Of a DNA stretch of 12,789 nucleotides, positions 5,701 through 12,789 are shown one piece after another. The notes below the pieces were generated by a model. It did no database searches. It saw only the letters and a program-made list of their open reading frames with translations, and was not told the DNA's origin. The translations under genes were made by a program, and so were the position numbers. The stretch's first letter is position 1; the number at the start of each line of letters is the position of its first letter. Origin of the DNA: Crocinitomicaceae bacterium (GTDB lineage: Bacteria > Bacteroidota > Bacteroidia > Flavobacteriales_G > Salibacteraceae); the NCBI GenBank assembly GCA_018623405.1, contig JAAZVO010000053.1:1-12789 (forward strand). Direction: 5' to 3'.

Positions 5701-6987
5701 ATGTCGCAAACACAAAACACAACACGCTCAGAAGAACTTATTGAACTTGAAAACAATTACGGAGCACATAACTATCATCCGCTTCCTGTTGTTTTAGATA
5801 GAGGGGAGGGTGTTTATGTTTGGGATGTTGAAGGCAACAAATATTTTGACTTTTTATCGGCCTACTCGGCTGTTAACCAAGGACATTGCCACCCTAGAAT
5901 TATAGGAGCATTAAAAGAGCAAGCAGATACACTTACCTTAACATCGCGTGCCTTTTATAATAGTAAACTTGGTGAGTACGAAAAATACATTACCGAGTAT
6001 TTTGGCTTTGATAGAGTATTGCCCATGAACACAGGAGCTGAAGCGGTAGAAACGGCAATTAAAATTGCACGCAAATGGGCTTATGAGAAAAAAGATATTG
6101 GACATTATCAAGCTAAAATAATTGTATGTGAAGGTAATTTCCACGGAAGAACAACTACAATTATTTCTTTTTCTGACGACCCTGATGCAAGAGAAAATTT
6201 TGGGCCTTACACTCCGGGCTTTATTCGAATTCCTTACGATGATATTGATGCCTTACGCGAAGCTTTAGAAGATGAAAACGTTTGTGGCTTTTTAGTTGAG
6301 CCCATTCAAGGGGAGGCGGGCGTAAATACACCTGATGCGGCATATATTAAGAAAGCTGCTCAAATGTGTAAAGAGAAAAATGTGCTCTTTATTGCGGACG
6401 AAGTTCAAACAGGAATTGCAAGAACCGGAAGTTTACTAGCCGTATGTGGAAATTGTAATTGCCAAGGGCATTGCGAAAAGCAACCAACTTATACACAGCC
6501 GGATATTCTGATTTTAGGAAAAGCCCTTTCGGGTGGGGTTTACCCTGTGTCGGCAGTTTTGGCTAATAATGAGGTAATGAAAGTTATACAGCCCGGACAA
6601 CACGGAAGCACCTTTGGCGGTAATCCATTAGCTGCGGTTGTTGCTGTAGAGGCTTTAGAAGTAATAAAAGATGAAAAGTTAGCCCAAAATGCGCGTGAGC
6701 TTGGAGAGTTGTTTAGAAGTGAAATAAGAAGGATTATTGAAAAATCAGACCTTGTTTCAAAAGTTAGGGGAAAAGGTCTTTTAAATGCAATTATTATTAA
6801 CGACCATCCTTCTTCTACCACTGCTTGGGATTTATGTGTAAAGCTTAAAGAAAATGGGTTGTTGGCAAAACCAACTCATGGAAATATCATAAGATTTGCA
6901 CCACCTTTAGTTATGACGAAACAAGAATTGCTAGAGTGCGTAGCAATAATTGAAAAGACAATATTAGAATTCAAAAAAACTGTATAA
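5701..6987 (+). CDS. rocD: Ornithine aminotransferase (ornithine-oxo-acid transaminase)
   Basis: RocD is a PLP enzyme that transfers the delta-amino group of ornithine to 2-oxoglutarate, giving glutamate-5-semialdehyde and glutamate, and so links arginine/ornithine breakdown to proline and glutamate. The 428-residue protein has TGAEAVE (PLP phosphate region), D233 in ADEVQTG, Schiff-base K274 in LGKALSGGVYPVSAVL, and GSTFGGNP. The C-terminal NGLLAKPTHG...RFAPPLV region is specific to ornithine aminotransferases rather than acetylornithine ones. D233 and K274 are 41 residues apart, against 29 in human OAT (D263, K292). The extra 12 residues form a cysteine-rich insert with C249, C252, C254 and C258. 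ATG 5701 is chosen because the 33 extra codons upstream are antisense to rlmD and contain the promoter. A binding-protein gene follows after 10 bp. Confidence 0.95.
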   Translation: MSQTQNTTRSEELIELENNYGAHNYHPLPVVLDRGEGVYVWDVEGNKYFDFLSAYSAVNQGHCHPRIIGALKEQADTLTLTSRAFYNSKLGEYEKYITEYFGFDRVLPMNTGAEAVETAIKIARKWAYEKKDIGHYQAKIIVCEGNFHGRTTTIISFSDDPDARENFGPYTPGFIRIPYDDIDALREALEDENVCGFLVEPIQGEAGVNTPDAAYIKKAAQMCKEKNVLFIADEVQTGIARTGSLLAVCGNCNCQGHCEKQPTYTQPDILILGKALSGGVYPVSAVLANNEVMKVIQPGQHGSTFGGNPLAAVVAVEALEVIKDEKLAQNARELGELFRSEIRRIIEKSDLVSKVRGKGLLNAIIINDHPSSTTAWDLCVKLKENGLLAKPTHGNIIRFAPPLVMTKQELLECVAIIEKTILEFKKTV

Positions 6988-6997
6988 AAATTTAAAA

Positions 6998-7846
6998 ATG
7001 AGAAAGTTAATTTTAGGTTTAATAATGGTGAGCTTTGGTTTGGGACTCAATGCTCAAATTGCAAGCGTAAGTTGGAAAGATGCCTTAAAAACCAAAAAGG
7101 CAAAAATTACTGTAATGTATTACGAGAACTTTCCATTTACTTATACAGATAAATTAAAAAATGTAAGAGGCTTAGAGGCCGATATTCTTCAAAGGTTTGT
7201 GGAGTGGTGCTACGATAAAAAAGGTGTAGATATTGAATTGGAATATCAACCCTACAACAGTTTTGCAGGGTTTTACGATAAAATGAAAACATTAGATAAT
7301 GGCGCTGTTGGTTTAGGTTCGGTTGCCGTAACTCCCGAAAGAAAAATGGAGGTTCAGTTTACTGCTCCTTACATGAAAAACAAATCAATTTTAGTTTCTC
7401 ATTTAGGTGTGCCAAATGCTAGGTTATTTGAAGACTTTGAAAAGGTTTTTGGTGAAATGACCGCATTGGTAATTCAAGGAAGCTCTCATGAAAAAGAAAT
7501 GATAGAAATAAAGAAGTTACATCATCCAAAAATGAGGGTAAAGTATATGGATTCGCCTACAGAATTACTTCAATTAATTTTTGAGAATAAAGAATACTAC
7601 GGCTATGTTGACCTCATTTCTTATTGGGCATTTGTTCAGCAAAGATGCTGTGTAATGAAAATCCACAGAGATGTTTCTTTAAAGCCTGAATATTTTGCAT
7701 TTATGTTGCCAAAACAATCTGATTGGGGAATGGCTTTCTCTGAATTTTTTGAAGGTGGTTTTGGCTTTACGGCTACCGAAGAATACAGAGAAATTTTAGA
7801 ACTTTATTTAGGTTATGAGGTTATTCATTCTGTAGAGTTGTATTAA
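6998..7846 (+). CDS. Secreted family-3 (amino-acid type) solute-binding protein
   Basis: This 282-residue protein has a Sec signal peptide (MRKLILGLIM... with likely cleavage after LNA, residue 19) and no lipobox, so it should be soluble in the periplasm. The rest looks like an SBP_bac_3 domain: YENFPFTYTD near the N terminus, RGLEADILQRF (57-67), and VAVTPERKMEVQFTAPYM (109-126). R115 is at the position that binds the ligand's alpha-carboxylate in this family. D205 in YGYVDLISYW could contact the amino group. It starts 10 bp after rocD and is probably co-transcribed, suggesting ornithine, arginine or a related amino acid as ligand; this is inference only. No amino-acid permease or importer ATPase is in the window. 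It could serve an importer encoded elsewhere or act as a stand-alone ligand-binding protein. Its stop is 20 bp from the convergent ABC exporter gene. Confidence 0.8.
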   Translation: MRKLILGLIMVSFGLGLNAQIASVSWKDALKTKKAKITVMYYENFPFTYTDKLKNVRGLEADILQRFVEWCYDKKGVDIELEYQPYNSFAGFYDKMKTLDNGAVGLGSVAVTPERKMEVQFTAPYMKNKSILVSHLGVPNARLFEDFEKVFGEMTALVIQGSSHEKEMIEIKKLHHPKMRVKYMDSPTELLQLIFENKEYYGYVDLISYWAFVQQRCCVMKIHRDVSLKPEYFAFMLPKQSDWGMAFSEFFEGGFGFTATEEYREILELYLGYEVIHSVELY

Positions 7847-7866
7847 CCGAGAAGCCTAATCAAGTT

Positions 7867-9633
7867 TTAAAGGTTAGGTACTTTCTCAAACTGCAATTCA
7901 TACAGTTTTTTGTAGTTACCATTTTGTTTAAGTAGTTCTTGGTGGTTGCCGCGTTCTACAATTTGGCCTTTTTGCATTACCATTATTTTATCGGCATTTT
8001 GTATTGTGGCTAAACGGTGGGCAATAACTATTGAGGTTCTACCTTGGGTTAGTTTATCTATTGCTTTTTGTATCAGCTCTTCAGATTCTGTATCAACTGA
8101 GGAGGTAGCTTCATCTAATACCAAAATTTTTGGGTTGTACACATAAGCCCTTATAAAAGCAATCAATTGCCTTTGGCCAACTGAAAGTACTGAGCCTCTT
8201 TCACCTACAGGATAATCATAGTTTCCGGGAAGTTTCATTATGAAATCATGAGCACCCACCGCTTTTGCAGCTTCAATAACTTCTTCTTTTTTGATGTTTG
8301 GGTTATTTAAGGATACGTTACTGAAAATAGAACCCGAAAACAGAAAAACATCTTGCAAAACCACACCAATGTTTTGCCTCAAGCTATTTAACTCAAACTC
8401 TCTAAGGTTAACTCCATCTAAGTAAATTTCTCCTTTTTGAAACTCATAAAACCTGCTCAGTAAGTTAATGACAGAAGTTTTTCCTGCTCCGGTAGGGCCT
8501 ACCAATGCAATGGTTTCTCCTTTTTTAACATCGAGTGATATTCCCTTTAGTACAAACTCATCTTGCTTATAACCAAACCAAACTTCATCGAACTTAATAT
8601 TTCCCTGAATATCATTAGCGGGCTTTGTGCCTTCATTTTCAATTTGAGCATCCGTATCAAGCACTTTAAAAACTCTTTCAGAAGCAACCATTCCCATTTG
8701 CAGCACATTAAATCGATCTGCCAATTGCCTAATAGGTCTAAACAACATGTAGATGTAAAGAATAAAAGCCACTAACCCTCCAAAAGTTACAGTACCTGTT
8801 AACACCTCACTAGAGCCCCACCACACCAATAAAGCGAGCGAAAGGGCACTTAGAATTTCAACTACCGGAAAGAAAAATGAGTTAGCCAATACGGTTTTAA
8901 TATGGGCCTGTTTGTGCGCTTCGTTAATGGTTTTAAACTTTTCTAATTCAGCTTCTTCTCGGTTAAAAATTTGAACAATGTTCATTCCCGTAATGTGCTC
9001 TTGAACAAAGGCATTTAACCTTGCCACTTGGGTTCTTACATCTTGAAAGGCAGCTTTTATATAATTCTTGAAAATATTGGTAGCTACAATTAATAGGGGA
9101 ATAGAGGCTAAGCTGAAAAGCGCAAGCTTCCAATCGGTGTAGAACATGGCAATAATTACCACTAAAAGTTTAAGCAAATCGCCAATAATAATTAAGATAC
9201 CATCAGAAAAAATCTCTGCAATGGTTTCAATATCAGAAATGGTTCTAGTTACCAAAGTACCTATGGCAGTATTGTCAAAATACTTTAGTTTAAAGGAGTT
9301 TATTTTATTGTAAACCGCCATTCTTACATCTTTAATAACTGTTTGCCCCAACCAATTGGCCATGTAAGTTTGTACAAATTGCAAAATGGTTTCTAATACC
9401 AAAATAGCCACCATAATTATGGTGAGGTTGAGCAATAACTCCTTATTGGGCTGAATAATGGATTTATCTAACGTATATTGAATTAGCATAGGCCTAATAG
9501 GCGCTAATCCTGCTAAAACAATGGTAAGCAAACCGGTAAAATAGAAGGTCTTTTTGTATGGACCTACATATTTCAAAACCCTTTTAAAGAGCTTGAAGTC
9601 AAAAGCTTTTCCTGTAACCGATTTATTTTCCAT
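7867..9633 (-). CDS. ABC exporter, fused permease-ATPase (MsbA/MDR-like half transporter)
   Basis: This 588-residue inner-membrane protein has an ABC transmembrane domain (about 15-315, six helices) fused to an ATPase domain (about 343-585), and must work as a dimer. The ATPase shows Walker A GPTGAGKT (379-386), Q427 in VVLQDVFLF, signature LSVGQRQL (483-490), Walker B ILVLDE with catalytic E508, and the switch histidine H539 in IAHRLAT. The signature carries Val for the usual first Gly of LSGGQ; I recall this as common in Bacteroidota relatives, so it need not mean inactivity. The substrate (lipid, drug or other) cannot be read. I chose ATG 9633 (MENKSVTGKAFD); a TTG at 9657 would add eight residues. 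The gene overlaps the end of truA by 11 bp (35 bp with the TTG start), so the two are probably co-transcribed. Confidence 0.92.
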   Translation of the reverse strand: MENKSVTGKAFDFKLFKRVLKYVGPYKKTFYFTGLLTIVLAGLAPIRPMLIQYTLDKSIIQPNKELLLNLTIIMVAILVLETILQFVQTYMANWLGQTVIKDVRMAVYNKINSFKLKYFDNTAIGTLVTRTISDIETIAEIFSDGILIIIGDLLKLLVVIIAMFYTDWKLALFSLASIPLLIVATNIFKNYIKAAFQDVRTQVARLNAFVQEHITGMNIVQIFNREEAELEKFKTINEAHKQAHIKTVLANSFFFPVVEILSALSLALLVWWGSSEVLTGTVTFGGLVAFILYIYMLFRPIRQLADRFNVLQMGMVASERVFKVLDTDAQIENEGTKPANDIQGNIKFDEVWFGYKQDEFVLKGISLDVKKGETIALVGPTGAGKTSVINLLSRFYEFQKGEIYLDGVNLREFELNSLRQNIGVVLQDVFLFSGSIFSNVSLNNPNIKKEEVIEAAKAVGAHDFIMKLPGNYDYPVGERGSVLSVGQRQLIAFIRAYVYNPKILVLDEATSSVDTESEELIQKAIDKLTQGRTSIVIAHRLATIQNADKIMVMQKGQIVERGNHQELLKQNGNYKKLYELQFEKVPNL

Positions 9634-10387
9634 TAAAAACGGAGTTTGGGTATTCAACTTCGGTTAAGTAAAGACCACAAGCGGGTACAGAACTACCTGC
9701 GTTTGACCTGTTTTTGCTTTCAATTATATTGATGATTTCTTCCACTTTTAATTTTTCATTTCCTACTTGCAGTAAGGTTCCAACAATAGCCCTCACCATG
9801 TTTCTTAAAAACCTGTTGGCCGTGATTTTAAAAACTAAGCCGTTTTCTATTTCAACCCATTCTGCAAAGGTTATTTCACAGTTGTTTGTTTTTGTTTGGG
9901 TTTTCGATTTCGAAAAGCAGCTAAAATCCTTTTCTCCCAACAAAAGCTTTGCAGCTTGGTTCATTTTTTCCAAGTTAGGTACACTACCTGCAAGCTTGTA
10001 AGAAAGGTTTGCTTTAAAAGGATCTTTATGAAGATGGATATGGTATTCATAGGTTCTTGATAAAGCATCAAAACGGGCATTAAAATCGCTGTTTACTTCC
10101 CACAGTTTATGTACAGCAATTTGTGAAGGCAGCATTGTATTTAACTTATGCAGGAGGGTGTAATCATCAGTTTTTTTAGTACAGTCAAAGTGTAAAAAAA
10201 AGTTTTTTGCATGCACTCCGGTATCGGTTCTGCCGCAGCCTACCACATTAATTTCTTCTTGAAAAATGCTGCTTAAAGTTTTATTCAACTCTTCTTGTAC
10301 ACTCGGATTATTAGGCTGCACCTGCCACCCATGAAATGGAGTTCCATCAAAAGAAATTTTTAAAAGGTACCTATGCAATCCTAACAA
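9623..10387 (-). CDS. truA: tRNA pseudouridine(38-40) synthase
   Basis: TruA isomerises uridines 38, 39 and 40 in the anticodon stem-loop of many tRNAs to pseudouridine. The 254-residue length is typical for this cytosolic homodimer. The active-site motif GRTDTGVHA carries the catalytic D55, DGTPFHGWQ is at 14-22, and RNMVRAIVGTLLQVG in the C-terminal half is also characteristic. No ATG fits. An in-frame TAA lies directly before the TTG at 10387, and a second TTG at 10378 gives MHRYLLKISFDG. Both keep the whole domain; I give the longer form without being sure. A -7 box (10397-10404) ends 9 bp before the first TTG. Downstream it overlaps the ABC exporter gene. The divergent metallophosphoesterase starts 31 bp away. 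Confidence 0.94.
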   Translation of the reverse strand: MLGLHRYLLKISFDGTPFHGWQVQPNNPSVQEELNKTLSSIFQEEINVVGCGRTDTGVHAKNFFLHFDCTKKTDDYTLLHKLNTMLPSQIAVHKLWEVNSDFNARFDALSRTYEYHIHLHKDPFKANLSYKLAGSVPNLEKMNQAAKLLLGEKDFSCFSKSKTQTKTNNCEITFAEWVEIENGLVFKITANRFLRNMVRAIVGTLLQVGNEKLKVEEIINIIESKNRSNAGSSVPACGLYLTEVEYPNSVFNGK

Positions 10388-10396
10388 TTAAGTTTG

Positions 10397-10404
10397 CAAA
10401 GCTA
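10397..10404 (-). promoter_or_regulatory. Candidate -7 box (TAGCTTTG) of truA
   Basis: On the minus strand TAGCTTTG matches TAnnTTTG exactly and ends 9 bp before the TTG start of truA. Upstream only TTTC, at a 16 bp spacing, resembles a -33 element. On the plus strand the overlapping TACAATTG (10403-10410, one mismatch) could serve the divergent metallophosphoesterase, but it has no -33 partner. Confidence 0.4.
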
Positions 10405-10418
10405 CAATTGAAAACGCC

Positions 10419-10928
10419 ATGAAATCCATTGGATTAATCTCTGATACGCACAGTTATTTTGAACCCAAGGTAAAAAAGTACTTTGGAGAGGTTGATGAAA
10501 TTTGGCATGCAGGAGATGTTGGTGAATACACAGTAATTGAGCAGCTGCAAAAAATAGCTCCTGTAAAAGGTGTTTATGGCAATATTGATGGCGCTCCCAT
10601 TAGAAATGAATTTCCTGAACATAACAGATTTGTGTGTGAAGGTTTAGATGTTTGGATTACCCATATTGGTGGCTATCCGGGAAGGTATAATCAGCGTGTA
10701 CGGCCAATGATTTACCAAAACCCGCCTGGATTATTTATTACAGGTCATTCTCACATTTTAAAAGTAATGTTCGATAAAAAGCTAGGGCTATTGCACCTAA
10801 ATCCCGGTGCAGCTGGGTTACAAGGCTTTCACAAGGTAAAAACCATAATGAGGTTTAAAATAGAAGATGGCAAAGTAAAAGACCTTGAAGCTATTGAGCT
10901 TGGGCCAAAGTCGAATAAACTATCTTAA
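10419..10928 (+). CDS. YfcE/MJ0936-type metallophosphoesterase
   Basis: This 169-residue single-domain calcineurin-like phosphoesterase belongs to the small YfcE/MJ0936 branch, whose characterised members hydrolyse phosphodiesters such as bis-pNPP with divalent metals. All metal-site motifs are present: SDTHS (D9, H11), HAGDVG (D33), GNID (N55, with D57), TH (H82) and GHSH (H110, H112), followed by LNPGAAG (127-133). GNID replaces the GNH(D/E) of the wider superfamily; YfcE-type proteins also lack that histidine (GNCD in YfcE). The natural substrate is unknown. ATG 10419 gives the expected start, with the first metal ligand at residue 9. The last 9 bp overlap the 3' end of the convergent DUF4293 gene. 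Confidence 0.9.
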   Translation: MKSIGLISDTHSYFEPKVKKYFGEVDEIWHAGDVGEYTVIEQLQKIAPVKGVYGNIDGAPIRNEFPEHNRFVCEGLDVWITHIGGYPGRYNQRVRPMIYQNPPGLFITGHSHILKVMFDKKLGLLHLNPGAAGLQGFHKVKTIMRFKIEDGKVKDLEAIELGPKSNKLS

Positions 10929-11393
10929 TCTATCTAAAGACTTAATTAGTTTTTCATCTTTCTTGATATTATTTATCGCCAAGTAGGTTAAAACCAACTG
11001 AATAAGCGGAATTACCATTGAAACTCCATAAGCTGTTGTAATTTCATTTTGGGTTTCAATAAAATTACCAATACCCAACACATAAAAAAGCACCATTGCA
11101 AAAAGGCCACCGCTAATGGCTAGGTTAATGTTTGCAAGCTTAACTTGGTTAGACCTATTTTTATATAAGAAGATGGAGACAATTGGTAAAATAAGTGTTA
11201 GCGCTGAAAATGCTGTAACCACCATAGAGTTTACGGGCTGAAAGTTCTTACCATTGGTAGTTATGGAAAGCCCCAAAAAGTTTAGTACGTAAGATTCTGA
11301 ACCCTCTGTAAAAGTGGCAAATGGAATAAAAAAGTAGATTAATCCTAAAACGGCGGCAACTAAAAGGAAAACTGTTTGAATTCTTTGAAGCAT
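10920..11393 (-). CDS. DUF4293-like four-helix membrane protein
   Basis: This 157-residue integral membrane protein of unknown function resembles the Bacteroidota-specific DUF4293 family, which starts with (M)xQRIQT followed by a long hydrophobic stretch. Predicted helices lie at about 6-26, 56-77, 88-108 and 119-141, with a polar loop (27-55) between the first two and a basic, charged C-terminal tail (NNIKKDEKLIKSLDRLR) likely in the cytoplasm. No catalytic or metal-binding motif is visible. From memory, this family often lies next to rho, truA and a metallophosphoesterase in flavobacteria, as it does here; the reason is not known. ATG 11393 is the natural start. A near-match to the -7 box (TAATTTCG on the minus strand, about 11416-11423) lies upstream without a clear -33 partner. 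Confidence 0.8.
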   Translation of the reverse strand: MLQRIQTVFLLVAAVLGLIYFFIPFATFTEGSESYVLNFLGLSITTNGKNFQPVNSMVVTAFSALTLILPIVSIFLYKNRSNQVKLANINLAISGGLFAMVLFYVLGIGNFIETQNEITTAYGVSMVIPLIQLVLTYLAINNIKKDEKLIKSLDRLR

Positions 11394-11553
11394 GATTTGA
11401 TAAATTGAGCCGCGAAATTAAAATTTAAAAAAATAGTTTTGTTTTTGATTGTTTTATATTATTGCATCGTCTCACAGTTGAATTACAATCAGTAATCATA
11501 TAAAAAGACCTAACAATCCCACCATTTAGTGTTAAAATTTATTCGTAGAACTC
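11394..11553. other. Divergent intergenic region between DUF4293 and rho
   Basis: This 160 bp AT-rich stretch separates the divergent DUF4293 and rho genes and must hold the rho promoter and leader. An exact TAnnTTTG match, TAGTTTTG, is at 11434-11441 on the plus strand, but its nearest upstream TTG is 26 bp away. A one-mismatch box, TATTATTG, is at 11457-11464. If either is used, the rho mRNA leader would be roughly 80-115 nt. I see no strong hairpin and no T-tract terminator in it, and no recognisable small ORF. Confidence 0.4.
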
Positions 11554-12789
11554 ATGTACGACATCACGGAATTAAACGGTAAGCTAGTTGCCGATTTAAG
11601 AGAAATTGCCAAAGAATTAGGCGTAAAAAAAAGCGAAAAGCTTAAAAAACAAGACCTTGTTTACCAAATTTTAGATCAACAAGCTATTAATGCTCAGAGC
11701 ACTTCTTCTAACGAAGGAAAAAAGGAAGAGCAACAAAAGGATAAAAGACCTAGAAAAAGAGTTGAACGCCCAGAGCCGAAAAAAACAGAGGCTCAGCAAA
11801 GTTCAAATACTGCACCTGAAAATAAACCAGAAAGCAAGCCTGAACCTAAAAAAGAAGGTCAAAAACCTGCTAATAAAGGTCAAGATAATAATCAAGATAG
11901 AAGGTCTAATCATAGTCATCAAAACAATCAGAACGATAGGAGAAGAGACTATCGGAATGATAACAGAAATGACAATAGGAACGATAACAACGATCGTAAC
12001 CAAAACTACGACCGTAACGACAGAAACCAAAACAATGATCGTTACCAAAATAGAGACAACAGAAAAGAGAAGGAGTTTGAATACAACTTTGATGGTATTG
12101 TAAGCTGCGAAGGAGTTTTAGAAATTATGCCTGATGGCTACGGATTTTTAAGATCTTCAGATTACAACTACCTAACCTCTCCTGATGATATTTACTTGTC
12201 TCAATCTCAAATTAAATTATTCGGGTTAAAAACAGGAGATACCATTCAAGGTACCATCAGACCTCCAAAAGAAGGAGAAAAGTATTTTCCTTTAATAAAG
12301 ATTGAATACATCAACGGTAGAACGCCTCAACAAGTTAGAGACCGCGTACCATTTGATTACCTAACACCACTTTTTCCTGAAAATAAATTAAAACTTACCG
12401 GGCATCCTAAAGATTCGCTTTCTACAAGAATGGTGGATCTATTTACGCCAATAGGTAAGGGACAAAGAGGTTTAATTGTAGCCCAACCAAAAACGGGTAA
12501 AACTCAATTGTTAAAAGAAATTGCCAATGCAATTGCTTTCAACCATCCTGAGGTTTATTTAATTATTCTTTTAATTGACGAAAGACCTGAGGAAGTTACC
12601 GATATGAAGAGAAGTGTTAGGGCAGAGGTAGTGTCTTCAACTTTTGATGAGCCTGCTGAAAAACACGTAAAAATTTCGAACATCGTATTAAGTAAAGCCA
12701 AAAGAATGACAGAGTGTGGTCATGACGTGGTAATTTTATTAGACTCTATTACAAGGTTGGCAAGGGCTTACAACACCGTTGCGCCTGCA
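11554..12789 (+). CDS. rho: Transcription termination factor Rho (3' truncated by the window end)
   Basis: Rho is the hexameric RNA helicase that ends transcription of untranslated RNA. The frame is open for 412 codons from ATG 11554 to the window end; an in-frame TAA at 11533 rules out a longer start. A Rho_N helical domain (3-43, ELNGKLVADLREIAKELG) comes first. A long low-complexity linker follows: Lys/Glu/Pro-rich at about 52-109, then Asn/Asp/Arg/Gln-rich at 110-170. The cold-shock RNA-binding domain begins near 175, with RNP1-like DGYGFLR (194-200). The RecA-like ATPase has P-loop AQPKTGKT (310-317), LLIDERPEEVTDM, EVVSSTFDEPA and LLDSITRLARAYN. The C-terminal part, including the R loop, is beyond the edge. 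The linker is typical of Bacteroidota Rho and absent from E. coli Rho. Other frames over the linker are open only because of its repetitive composition. Confidence 0.96.
   Translation, partial: MYDITELNGKLVADLREIAKELGVKKSEKLKKQDLVYQILDQQAINAQSTSSNEGKKEEQQKDKRPRKRVERPEPKKTEAQQSSNTAPENKPESKPEPKKEGQKPANKGQDNNQDRRSNHSHQNNQNDRRRDYRNDNRNDNRNDNNDRNQNYDRNDRNQNNDRYQNRDNRKEKEFEYNFDGIVSCEGVLEIMPDGYGFLRSSDYNYLTSPDDIYLSQSQIKLFGLKTGDTIQGTIRPPKEGEKYFPLIKIEYINGRTPQQVRDRVPFDYLTPLFPENKLKLTGHPKDSLSTRMVDLFTPIGKGQRGLIVAQPKTGKTQLLKEIANAIAFNHPEVYLIILLIDERPEEVTDMKRSVRAEVVSSTFDEPAEKHVKISNIVLSKAKRMTECGHDVVILLDSITRLARAYNTVAPA
11881..12063 (+). repeat. Degenerate Asn-Asp-Arg-Gln coding repeat inside rho
   Basis: Short imperfect units built from GAT/GAC, AAT/AAC, AGA/CGT and CAA codons recur here, encoding RNDN- and DRNQN-like peptides at residues 110-170. 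Synonymous codons vary from unit to unit, so the peptide composition is kept better than the DNA, which argues for selection on the protein rather than recent slippage. Confidence 0.7.

Noticed and set aside
7855..7878. Hairpin CCTAATC/GGTTAGG between the binding-protein and ABC exporter genes as a bidirectional terminator
   Set aside because: The stem has only 7 bp with a G.T pair, the loop is 10 nt, and no T-tract follows on either strand.
6998..9633. Binding protein plus ABC gene as one import system
   Set aside because: The genes are convergent and the ABC protein is an exporter-type fused half transporter; binding-protein importers use separate permeases.
11690..12103. Open frames of 137 aa (+) and 81 aa (-, 11803-12048) over the rho linker
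   Set aside because: They are low-complexity products of reading the Asn/Asp/Arg codon repeats in the wrong frame or strand; the rho frame is continuous with recognisable domains on both sides.
1..12789. CRISPR array, IS element, prophage, integron or toxin-antitoxin module
   Set aside because: I found no regularly spaced repeats, no transposase or integrase motifs, no terminal inverted repeats around genes, and no attachment-site duplication at the tRNA.

Overview
The window reads as chromosomal core sequence from a member of the Bacteroidota, probably a Flavobacteriales-like lineage. It is AT-rich and has few recognisable Shine-Dalgarno sequences. Several starts follow boxes matching the Bacteroidota -7 consensus TAnnTTTG. 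The gene content also fits: a DUF4293 membrane protein, a Rho factor with a long disordered N-terminal linker, an LSVGQ-type ABC exporter and a CxxCxxC mini-lipoprotein. I see no IS element, phage gene, integrase, CRISPR array or toxin-antitoxin pair.

Layout. (1) 1-360: 3' end of a sensor histidine kinase, its 5' part lying outside the window. (2) 455-2360, + strand: a membrane-lipid cluster of Delta9-type fatty acid desaturase, PlsC acyltransferase and a small Cys lipoprotein, with 2 and 11 bp gaps. (3) 2416-2582, - strand: a complete tRNA-Lys(UUU) unit with promoter and terminator. (4) 2642-3166, +: shikimate kinase, meeting a compact - strand operon tail to tail. That operon (3154-5657) is rlmD-like rRNA methyltransferase, TPMT-like methyltransferase and PyrR-like phosphoribosyltransferase, with a 4 bp ATGA overlap and a 3 bp gap. 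(5) 5701-7846, +: ornithine aminotransferase plus a secreted family-3 solute-binding protein, divergent from rlmD across a 43 bp region holding two opposed -7 boxes. (6) 7867-10387, -: truA and an MsbA-type ABC exporter, overlapping. (7) 10419-10928, +: YfcE-like metallophosphoesterase, overlapping the tail of DUF4293 (10920-11393, -). (8) 11554 to the window end, +: rho, cut by the window edge.

How the genes work together. The desaturase and PlsC make and use unsaturated acyl chains for phosphatidate, so they plausibly tune membrane composition. RocD converts ornithine to glutamate semialdehyde. The co-directional binding protein may sense or bind a related amino acid, but no import permease is nearby. 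TruA, RlmD and tRNA-Lys belong to translation, and Rho to transcription termination.

I found no convincing undescribed multi-gene system. The best leads are modest: a 12-residue, four-cysteine insertion next to the ornithine aminotransferase active-site lysine, an orphan periplasmic binding protein beside it, a Cys mini-lipoprotein, near-leaderless promoter-start arrangements, and the two-part disordered linker of Rho.
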